A stretch of 64,000 nucleotides of DNA from CAWCWK01 sp963842125. Lineage in GTDB: Bacteria > Pseudomonadota > Alphaproteobacteria > Rhizobiales > CAWCWK01. This document shows, piece by piece, positions 33,777 through 41,249 of the stretch (position 1 is the stretch's first letter; every line of letters starts with the position of its first letter). The notes under the pieces are model-generated. The model was not told the origin of the DNA. It did no database searches and saw only the letters and a program-made list of their open reading frames with translations. Where the stretch lies: assembly GCA_963842125.1 (NCBI GenBank), contig CAWJFE010000005.1, positions 248,001 to 312,000 on the forward strand, read 5' to 3'. The position numbers and the translations under genes are program-made.

Positions 33777-34688
33777 TCACGACTTGGACGCGAATCTATC
33801 GCGGTGATGCGCGACGAAAGCGGGGTGTGGCCATAGGGTGCGGTCCACTGGAAGGTGGATGCGCTCACGCTGCTTCTCGAATAGCGTCAAGAACTGCGTG
33901 GGAATACGGTTGTGCGCGACGAGTAGGCCGAGCTCGTCCGTGAAGGTGATGAGGTGTCGGTCGAATAGCCAGTGGGCAGTGGCCGACAACGCAACGCCGT
34001 TCTGAACGACGTCCGGTCCTCCGTCGGCGACCGGCAGGATGTGGGCGGCTTGCACCTCCGCCCGTCCTCCACCGTTGATCATCTTGAGACCCGTCACCGC
34101 ACAACGATCGTCGTAGGCTACGCAAACGGTGCCACGGAACGCGGCGTCTCGCACCGTCCGGTTCGTTAGAATCTCGACGACGCGCCGTTCGGTTACGTAC
34201 GTCGAACCGAGCAGCGAACGCATTTCACTTTCGGCTCCGTTGGAGTACGGGTGTAGACGCGCCACGTTCTGGGGATCAAGCGTCCTACTCAGACCATCGG
34301 CGACGATAGAGGCGAAGTCCTCCTCCCCAATCGATCGGATCGCGAAACCTCGCAAGGCCAATCCGACGTGCTTTGGGTCAGCGACGAGGCGTAATCGCTC
34401 TTCGCGGTACGCGCCGCCCATGACGAAAGGAACGGGAACGTCGAAACGGAGGAACATATCGACGTTCGCGTAATGGAGGCCGTCCCGATCTGGATCCGGT
34501 TCAATGGCCGCGAGACGTGCGACGGCGACATAGGCACGCGCACCTCGATTGCGTTGTGGCTCCCGGTAGACGACCCAGTCGCCTAGTCCCTCTCGAGCGG
34601 TCGCAAGATATCGTATAGGGAAATGGTACCGTCCTGTTTCGTCATCGTGGTAGCCTGATCCGGGTTTGACGTCGAAAACGAGCTTCAC
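33777..34688 (-). CDS. HNH endonuclease of the dcm-vsr operon
   Basis: About 303 residues. The C-terminal HNH domain is clear: CAVTGLKMINGGGRAEVQAA, HILPVADGGPDVVQNGVALS, HWLFDRHLITF, with the zinc or structural Cys, the AAH histidine, the Asn and the final His. The N-terminal ~200 residues, with VFDVKPGSGYHDDETGRYHF at the start, resemble the DNA-recognition part of HNH restriction enzymes. GTG 34688 overlaps the vsr stop (GTGA), so it is preferred to upstream in-frame codons that lie within vsr. Being third after dcm and vsr it is very probably the restriction nuclease. Confidence 0.85.
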   Translation of the reverse strand: MKLVFDVKPGSGYHDDETGRYHFPIRYLATAREGLGDWVVYREPQRNRGARAYVAVARLAAIEPDPDRDGLHYANVDMFLRFDVPVPFVMGGAYREERLRLVADPKHVGLALRGFAIRSIGEEDFASIVADGLSRTLDPQNVARLHPYSNGAESEMRSLLGSTYVTERRVVEILTNRTVRDAAFRGTVCVAYDDRCAVTGLKMINGGGRAEVQAAHILPVADGGPDVVQNGVALSATAHWLFDRHLITFTDELGLLVAHNRIPTQFLTLFEKQRERIHLPVDRTLWPHPAFVAHHRDRFASKS

Positions 34689-35134
34689 GACGCGCTCCGC
34701 GATTGATCGGGTTCGAGCGCCAAAATCCCGCGCAGGCGTTCGCGCAGCCCATTTACGTCTTTCGTCTCGCACTCCCAGACCGTGATGACGCGCCAACCGA
34801 GCTCCTTCAGTTCATCTTCCTTACGGCGGTCACGCGCGACGTTCGCATCGAACTTTTCCATCCAGAACTCGACCCTAGTCTTGGGAGTCGATGCCTTCCG
34901 ACAGCCCAGGTGCCGATGCCAGAAGCAACCGTGCACGAACACGACGGTTCGGTGGCGCGGCAACACGATGTCGGGGGATCCCGGCAGGTCCTTCCGATGG
35001 AGCCTGAACCGTAGGCCCATTCCGTGCAGCACTCGGCGGACAATCACTTCCGGTTTCGTGTTCGAACGTGGGACCGCACGCATGATGCGGCTCCGAACCG
35101 GATCGACCGATCTCCGATCGTCAGGCGACGGCAT
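34685..35134 (-). CDS. vsr: very-short-patch-repair endonuclease
   Basis: 149 residues, the family length. Landmarks: RSRIMRAVPRSNTKPEVIVR, GMGLRFRLHRKDLPGSPDIV (Asp of the active site), FVHGCFWHRHLGCRKASTPK (zinc site and catalytic His) and FWMEKFDANVARDRR. It nicks 5' to the T in T:G mismatches that arise when 5-methylcytosine deaminates, protecting the methylase target site. Its start lies inside the 3' end of the dcm gene (14-bp overlap) and its stop overlaps the HNH start. Confidence 0.94.
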   Translation of the reverse strand: MPSPDDRRSVDPVRSRIMRAVPRSNTKPEVIVRRVLHGMGLRFRLHRKDLPGSPDIVLPRHRTVVFVHGCFWHRHLGCRKASTPKTRVEFWMEKFDANVARDRRKEDELKELGWRVITVWECETKDVNGLRERLRGILALEPDQSRSAS

Positions 35135-36206
35135 CTAGCGTTCGGTGTGCGACGGTGCCGAAGGACGAGACGTGATCGGCCACGGCACCGGCGATCGCCT
35201 CGGCAAGGTTCACCGGGACCGCGTTCCCGATCATACGGCCCAACCGTTTGAACTGGATCGGTCGATCCGGCTCCACGATCTCGTAGTCTTTGGGAAACCC
35301 TTGGAGCATCGCTCCCTCGCGCAGGCTCAAGGCTCTCTTCTGATCGGGGTGCCCGAACCGCCCGTTTCCGAAACCGTAGAATTGCGTCGTGATCGTCGGG
35401 GAAGGCTCCGACCACTTCATGCGTCCGTAGACCGAGGAGTAGCCCCGGCCGGTATCGACCCTGTGGCAGTCCGCTCTGAGTTCCTCGTCCCAGTCTCGCC
35501 ACGTGCCCCCCGGCGCGGAAGCTTCGATCCGACGTTCGTTGATCGGAGAGAGTTTGCTGGATCGATGCAAGGGATCGCTTCCGTGCGACCCACCGTGCCC
35601 GATCGCCGGCATATCGCCGATCTCGTCTCGAACTGTTCTGTACGCTCCACGATGGGTGGGCTTCGGCATCGTCACAGTGCCGTGACGGGAGGCGAGGAGG
35701 ACGAGTCGAGATCGTGTCTGCGCGAGGCCGTAGTCCGGGCCGTAGAGAACGTCGGCACTCACCCGATAGTGCAGGTCTTCCAACCGTGAGACGAAGCTTT
35801 CGAACGTGCTTCCGCCCCTGAAGTTTCGGAGTCGAGGAACGTTCTCCATCGACACGACGTCGGGGCTCACGGCTTCGATCAGATCGGCGAAGGCTTCCAA
35901 GAGCCGCCAGTTGGGATCCTCGTTCTTCTGGTTGTACGTCGAGAACGGTTGACAGGGCGCACATCCGACGAGGATCGACGGAACGCCGTGCCCGAAGTGC
36001 CGTCTTACCTCCACTGGATCGACACGACGTACATCCTTACAGATGAACTCGGCAGCTATGTTCCGCTCGTAAGGAAACTTGCAATCGGGATCGGCGTCGA
36101 TCCCCGCGATCACCGAGAAGCCACGTTTCTTGAAGCCGTAGGAAAGGCCTCCGAGGCCGCAGAAAACGTCGATGACGCGCGCTTCGATAGGTTCGGCATC
36201 GCTCAT
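35121..36206 (-). CDS. DNA (cytosine-5) methyltransferase
   Basis: 361 residues with all main motifs: I DVFCGLGGLSYGF, IV GCAPCQPFS (nucleophilic Cys), VI SMENVPRL, VIII GLAQTRSRLVLLA, IX/X with PSPTITTQF and MIGNAVPVNLAEAI. The target-recognition region is between residues ~190 and 290; its sequence specificity cannot be read. It methylates cytosine C5 and, with HNH and Vsr encoded by overlapping genes downstream, forms a type II restriction-modification set. The start is at ATG 36206. Confidence 0.94.
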   Translation of the reverse strand: MSDAEPIEARVIDVFCGLGGLSYGFKKRGFSVIAGIDADPDCKFPYERNIAAEFICKDVRRVDPVEVRRHFGHGVPSILVGCAPCQPFSTYNQKNEDPNWRLLEAFADLIEAVSPDVVSMENVPRLRNFRGGSTFESFVSRLEDLHYRVSADVLYGPDYGLAQTRSRLVLLASRHGTVTMPKPTHRGAYRTVRDEIGDMPAIGHGGSHGSDPLHRSSKLSPINERRIEASAPGGTWRDWDEELRADCHRVDTGRGYSSVYGRMKWSEPSPTITTQFYGFGNGRFGHPDQKRALSLREGAMLQGFPKDYEIVEPDRPIQFKRLGRMIGNAVPVNLAEAIAGAVADHVSSFGTVAHRTLDAVA

Positions 36207-36916
36207 CGGCGCACGCCTCTACGGTCCTGGAGGTCACTTTCGTCGATCTCGACGTCACGATCTTTCAAAGCATGCAAAATGAAGGACCAGAGAGCCTGAT
36301 CACCGTCGAAGGCAGCGCGTCGTATTCGAAGCTTCAGGTCGGCCGAGCCCCACAGCTGGATCGTACTATCATTCGTCGGCATACCGCTTCCGGCCGTGAA
36401 CTCCGCACTGACTTCATGAATTCAAATTCGAGGCAAATCAATGACCTGGGATATCTTTTCACACAGAACGAACCAGGGACCACGACGCGATCCGAAACGG
36501 GGCTCGACGTTCTCTACGAGTCCTCAACCACGGAGAGCGGGCGATTACGGTTGGGGTGACGCGGCGAAAGTAGTCCAGTCGAATATAACGTCCGGCCCAC
36601 CTAGACGGGTGAGCACAAAACTATTCCAGCGAAACCGACGAACATATTTCCAATTTTTGTGTGTGGGCTGTCGAGCGATGCCACGCTCACAAGTCGAGGC
36701 GTACGTTGGGACGTGAAGCGGGCAGTTCCGCGCGGGTTTATCGATCGCGGAACGCCATCGTTTACCACTCGATCGGAACCCGCCTTGCGCGAACGGCGGG
36801 GTCGTGTCTTGCTATAGTCAGATCAGAAGCCGTCCGGGTCCGCCGGGCGGTCGACTGAGGGCTCCTACACCCCCGGCCGACCTGATCACAAACGCCAAGC
36901 TCGTAACGAGGCGATC
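36207..36916. other. intergenic region between the dcm operon and the PD-(D/E)xK/AAA+ operon
   Basis: About 700 bp, divergent promoters expected. Short frames show no domain. A TATAGT resembling a -10 box lies near 36822, about 95 bp before the gene at 36917, and G/C-rich inverted repeats (gtccgccgggcgg) follow it. No RNA gene recognised. Confidence 0.4.
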
Positions 36917-37867
36917 ATGACTGAGACTACCCTTACCGGCGCCGTGCGCCCGGTCAACGGCGCCGCGCGCCGCGACACGAACCTCCCCACCATCTGCGAC
37001 AGGGCTGCAACCGCTACCGCCGCAGCGACCGTCATGCCCGACGACGTATCGTCCGGCGTTGGCTTCGATCTGCCGGACCTGCGCACCTTATCGCAGACGG
37101 CGGCGATGGAACTGCTCGATAAGCTTACCCCGGCATCGCCCGCCCTGCCGTCCGAACTGCGGTCGAAGGCGATCGGAAGCGTTGTGAGCGCGGTTCGGCG
37201 CACGTTCGGCGAGGACGATCTGTTCCGGGCCGCGCAGTCGCGCCTGACGAGCGTAGCAACAAGTCTGCAAAGGCGCGAGGGCACGTTGTTGCAAGCGACG
37301 TTCCTCGCCGCAATCGATTTGGCACCCCACCTCGTTGCGGTCCCGGCTCAGCGACTGAGCGTCAGCCGTAACGTCGCTGATTTAGTCTCGCGGCTTGGCC
37401 ATGAGGGCTGCGCCGCGGTCGATCTGCAGCCCGACGGCGATATCATTCGTACAATCTTGCCGGATGTCGTTCTGGTAGATGCGAGAGCAGGCGTTGGGTG
37501 GACCTTCGAGTTGAAGCGTGGGGCGCAACTCGGCGCACAGCACGGGGTACGTCTGGCCGACGACGTCGCCGCGGGTGGCCTTCTCGTGCAGCACCACCTT
37601 CGTAAACGCGGCTATGACGTGCGGGCCGGCCGCTCGGCCGTGATCGCGTTCCGGGAGGATGCGGGCCTACGCGTGCCGGACGGCTTGAGCATGTCGCTCG
37701 ACGCGTTCGATAAACGGTTTGCCACGCAGGTTGCGCAAGCCGTATCCGCGATACGCACGGTGCACGCTGCCGCGGCCGCGCTCGCCCTCCGACCGCTGCA
37801 GGTCGCAGCGCTCGAAGAGTCGGACACGGCGCTATACGCGCAATCCGAAGTGATGCTGGCGGCCTAA
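36917..37867 (+). CDS. unknown protein with a PD-(D/E)xK nuclease-like signature
   Basis: 316 residues, no named family recognised. Residues 182-200 (PDVVLVDARAGVGWTFELK) contain Pro-Asp, a hydrophobic strand, and Glu-x-Lys 15 residues later. This is the arrangement of the catalytic core of PD-(D/E)xK nucleases; the following helix RGAQLGAQHG and HLRKRGYDVRAGRSAVIAF could complete the fold. The N-terminal 100 residues are Ala-rich and helical. GAGG lies 6 bp before the ATG. It is the first of three same-strand genes ending in an FtsH-like AAA+ protease, so it may be the nuclease of a defence module. The assignment rests on a short motif. Confidence 0.55.
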   Translation: MTETTLTGAVRPVNGAARRDTNLPTICDRAATATAAATVMPDDVSSGVGFDLPDLRTLSQTAAMELLDKLTPASPALPSELRSKAIGSVVSAVRRTFGEDDLFRAAQSRLTSVATSLQRREGTLLQATFLAAIDLAPHLVAVPAQRLSVSRNVADLVSRLGHEGCAAVDLQPDGDIIRTILPDVVLVDARAGVGWTFELKRGAQLGAQHGVRLADDVAAGGLLVQHHLRKRGYDVRAGRSAVIAFREDAGLRVPDGLSMSLDAFDKRFATQVAQAVSAIRTVHAAAAALALRPLQVAALEESDTALYAQSEVMLAA

Positions 37868-38028
37868 GCACGACCGGCAGGCCCCGGCGGCCCAGCGGTC
37901 GGAGCCGTCCGTGGCCCCGCCGCTTCACCACTCTTTTCCACGCAATCGTCGATCGAGCCGGGCGCCAACGTGCGCCCCCGCGATCCCGTGCGCCGTTCGG
38001 CTTTGCCGACGCGCGCCGAGGTACCCCC

Positions 38029-38769
38029 ATGTCCAGTTCCACCCTCACACCGTCACGCCCCGGGTCGAGCGCCGGCATCCGCCGCCGTCGCCTGCGTCAT
38101 GCGTTCCCTCCGCCCGTGGAGGATCAAACTACTGCCGAAGCAATCGGCGCCGCCATCCGCGCGATGATCGGAGTCGTTCGCAGCGCGGAGGGTCCGGCCG
38201 CAAGCGTTGCAGCCGTCCGCGAGGCGTTCGCCCCTGTGTCGAACCTCGCCGAAGCCGGCGATCCGACCGCCCGCATGCTGATCGCCCACGCCCGCCGACA
38301 TCCGGCACTCGCCGCTGTGCTCGATCCACTGCCCAAGCCGGACGCCCCCGCCGGCGCGGGCTTCCAGCCTTCTTCTTCCATCACAGCCCAGGCCACTTCC
38401 ATGCACGACACTTCCTCATCCACCGGTCCCTGCTTCACCGTGCCCGGCGTCCGGACGGACAGGCTCGCCGAGGAGCTCGCAACCCAAGCCTCCCTCGTCG
38501 CGGATTTGCGGCGCTACCTCGACGAGGGCGGCCCGAGCCCGGCCGAGCTCGAGGAGGCGCCACGGATGGAGGGCTGGTCACTCGTAGCCTCCGCGGGGGG
38601 CGTAATCATCGCCGGCACGATCTCGCGCCATCCGCGCCTCGGGTCGAACCGGATCGGCCACACCGCACAGATCGCGGCCCTCGCACACGACGGAACGTGG
38701 GCGCGCAGCCTGAACCGGCTCTGGAAGCTCGGGACGCCGCACGACCCGACGTTCGCCGGCCATGCCTGA
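38029..38769 (+). CDS. DUF6634-like hypothetical protein
   Basis: 246 residues. The first ~110 residues are low-complexity and basic at the start (GIRRRRLRHAFPPP). The C-terminal domain (LATQASLVADLRRYLDEGGP, SPAELEEAPRMEGWSLV, ISRHPRLGSNRIGHTAQIAA, WARSLNRLWKLGTP) resembles the small alphaproteobacterial family DUF6634, from memory and unverified. GAGG precedes ATG 38029 by 8 bp. The gene follows the PD-(D/E)xK-like gene by 161 bp and touches the AAA+ protease gene. It may be an adaptor or substrate of that protease. Confidence 0.6.
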   Translation: MSSSTLTPSRPGSSAGIRRRRLRHAFPPPVEDQTTAEAIGAAIRAMIGVVRSAEGPAASVAAVREAFAPVSNLAEAGDPTARMLIAHARRHPALAAVLDPLPKPDAPAGAGFQPSSSITAQATSMHDTSSSTGPCFTVPGVRTDRLAEELATQASLVADLRRYLDEGGPSPAELEEAPRMEGWSLVASAGGVIIAGTISRHPRLGSNRIGHTAQIAALAHDGTWARSLNRLWKLGTPHDPTFAGHA

Positions 38770-38818
38770 ACGCGCACCCTGCCGAACATCCACGACACTA
38801 CGCTTTCCCGAGGATCCG

Positions 38819-41110
38819 ATGACTGACCTGACCTTGCTGCATCCTGAGCCTGCTCCGCCCGCCAGTACCGCTGATGGCCCAAGCTTCGACGAGACCACAT
38901 CTGCAACTGCCGACCGAGGACTGCACGGCGGCTTCGGGGGAAGCCGAGGTCGCACCGCGGCCGAACTGGAAGGCGCGGGTGATGCAGAGGCCATCGCGGT
39001 GTTCGATCGCACACTGGCGCATATGCGGGCCGCGTTGACCGGCGTTCCGCAGTCCGAACCGGACGGGAGGGACGAGCCGGCGATGAATGATGCAGACGAG
39101 GACGAGGCTGACGACGAACTCGATCGAGACGCGACAGACGTCGTCCTCGATCATGCATTCGGCACGACGTCATCGTTCGGCGGGCCCCGCACGCGTCTGT
39201 CGCTCGACAAGATCGTCGTCGCCGCCCTCGTCGCGGATGCCACCGCCCGGCATCCCGATCTGTTGCGGATCATCGCGGACGGGTCGGGCGTCGTGATGCT
39301 TGATGCGCCCAAGGGCATCGTCTTCGACGACGTCCGCTCCGTGCTGGAAGCACTCGCCGAGATGTCCGGCACGCCGTGCTCGATCGCGGCCAGGATCGAT
39401 CCGGATAGGAACGAGGTCGCGGACGACGATCGGTGTCTCGTCGTGATGAACACCGCGCGAAACGCGTCGTTCTGCGAGCCTTCGGAAGCGGCGAGCGCCC
39501 TGCGCTATGCAGGCTTTGGCGTGATCGCCGTCCGTGAGGTCGGCCGCGATGCCAAGGGCAACCTCGCGGACCTCATCGAGATCGCCGACCACCGCATCGA
39601 TCTGCGCTTGCGACCGTCCCTCATCAAGGCCATCCTCCGCATCACGATCCGGGATGCCGCCGACCGGATCGACGCCGTCTCCGATCGCATCGAGAAGGTC
39701 GCAGACGACGTGACGATCGCGGACCTGAAGACGGTCATCGCGCCCCGCCGGGACCTCAAGGTCGTGGTGTCCGACCTCGAAGCCCGCATTGCGAAGCGCC
39801 GCCGCCACGGCGATGGCGATACCCCGACCCTCGAAGAGCTTCCCGGTTATGGGTCCGTCAAAGCGTTCGGGCTCGCGGTCGCGAAGGACTTACGCGCCTA
39901 TCGCGACGGCGGTCTTCCCTGGACGCAAATCGACCCGGGCTTCGTCCTGAATGGCCCGCCTGGCGCGGGCAAGACGCTGTTCGTCCAGGCGCTCGCCAAG
40001 TCCGCCGACGTGCCGCTCGTGATCGGCAGCCTGGCCGCGTGGCAGGCGGATCGCGGTGGTCACCTGGGTGATATGTTGCGCGCGATGCGCCAAACCTTCC
40101 AAGAAGCGCGTCGGCACAAAGCCTGCGTCCTTCTCATCGACGAACTCGACTCCGTCGGAGATCGTGCGACCTTCGACGAGCGCCATCGGAGCTACTCGGT
40201 GCAGGTACTGAACGCCCTGCTCGAACTGCTCGATGGGACAGAGCCGCGGGACGGCGTCTTGGTTATCGGGGCGACGAACTATGCCTCGCGGATCGACGAC
40301 GCGTTGCTACGACCCGGTCGGCTAGACCGCGTGATCGAGGTCGGCCTGCCCGATCGGCACGAGCTCGCGGCGATCTTGCGCTTCCACTTACGAGGCGACC
40401 TCGCAGGCGCTGACCTCATGCCGGCCGCGCTTCTGCTGCGAGGCGGGTCGGGCGCCGATGCGGCTGGCGCGGTTCGGCGCGCCAGAGCAACGGCACGGCG
40501 TGCGAACCGACCTCTCGGCCTATCGGACCTGTTCGACGCCGCCGCGCAGGGCCGGTCCCTCCCGACCGGAGAGGCGCGGTACCGGATCGCCGTGCATGAA
40601 GCTGGCCATGCCGTAATCGGTCATGCCCTCGATCTCGGATCCCCCGGCGCTCTGTCCATCCATGCGAACGGTGGTTCCGCCGAAATGACGATGGAGGATT
40701 GGCCCATCATCACGCCGCAGCGCGCACAGGCCTACATGATCTACTGCCTCGCAGGACGGGCGGCCGAGCAGCGTATCCTCGGGTCCGTCTGCGCCGGTGC
40801 GGGCGGCTCGGCGGAGTCGGATCTTGCCCGTGCAACGATGATTGCGGCCCGCGCCGTCGGATCATGGGGCCTCGGCGACGGCCCGCCTCTTTGGATCGGC
40901 GCGATCGAGACGGACCGCGCGTTGGAAACCGCCGTCGCGCGGCTGCATGGGTCTATCCGGCCGATGCTTGCGAAGGCCGAGACCGAAGCTGCAGAGCTCG
41001 TCGAGCGACACGAAGAGACGATCCTTGCGATCGCGGCCCGGCTCGAGACCGCGGGATACCTGGAAGGCGGGGAGGTCGAACCGTTCATCCGAGGGGTCGA
41101 ACTCTCCTAA
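38819..41110 (+). CDS. soluble FtsH-like AAA+ ATPase with M41 metallopeptidase domain
   Basis: 763 residues. Walker A GPPGAGKT (379-386), Walker B CVLLIDELD (436-444), second region of homology GATNYASRIDDALLRPGRLD (484-503), then the M41 zinc motif HEAGH (593-597). A likely third ligand is Asp668 in GSAESDLARATMIAARAV. This is FtsH order, but the N-terminus has no transmembrane helices. Instead about 330 residues of unknown sequence precede the ATPase, with an acidic patch near 90-105. It should be a cytosolic ATP-dependent protease with its own substrate-recognition region. ATG 38819, with GAGG upstream, is preferred over ATG 38762. Confidence 0.85.
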   Translation: MTDLTLLHPEPAPPASTADGPSFDETTSATADRGLHGGFGGSRGRTAAELEGAGDAEAIAVFDRTLAHMRAALTGVPQSEPDGRDEPAMNDADEDEADDELDRDATDVVLDHAFGTTSSFGGPRTRLSLDKIVVAALVADATARHPDLLRIIADGSGVVMLDAPKGIVFDDVRSVLEALAEMSGTPCSIAARIDPDRNEVADDDRCLVVMNTARNASFCEPSEAASALRYAGFGVIAVREVGRDAKGNLADLIEIADHRIDLRLRPSLIKAILRITIRDAADRIDAVSDRIEKVADDVTIADLKTVIAPRRDLKVVVSDLEARIAKRRRHGDGDTPTLEELPGYGSVKAFGLAVAKDLRAYRDGGLPWTQIDPGFVLNGPPGAGKTLFVQALAKSADVPLVIGSLAAWQADRGGHLGDMLRAMRQTFQEARRHKACVLLIDELDSVGDRATFDERHRSYSVQVLNALLELLDGTEPRDGVLVIGATNYASRIDDALLRPGRLDRVIEVGLPDRHELAAILRFHLRGDLAGADLMPAALLLRGGSGADAAGAVRRARATARRANRPLGLSDLFDAAAQGRSLPTGEARYRIAVHEAGHAVIGHALDLGSPGALSIHANGGSAEMTMEDWPIITPQRAQAYMIYCLAGRAAEQRILGSVCAGAGGSAESDLARATMIAARAVGSWGLGDGPPLWIGAIETDRALETAVARLHGSIRPMLAKAETEAAELVERHEETILAIAARLETAGYLEGGEVEPFIRGVELS

Positions 41111-41249
41111 CGGCAATGCTTGTACGGGCGCGTCGGACGTTCTGGAGTGTCTTTCCCTCCACCGCCCATCCGCGAGGCTCCGGTTCGCCCACCCCCTTGG
41201 TCGGCATGGGCACCTCGTCGTATCGAATGGTCTAGGGGAGGATTGCGCG

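Noticed and set aside
29665..36206. Ordinary sensor kinase/response regulator pair unrelated to restriction
   Set aside because: The N-terminal MORC/Hsp90-like ATPase, the absence of a DNA-binding output domain and tight convergence with dcm-vsr-HNH make this less likely, though it is not excluded.
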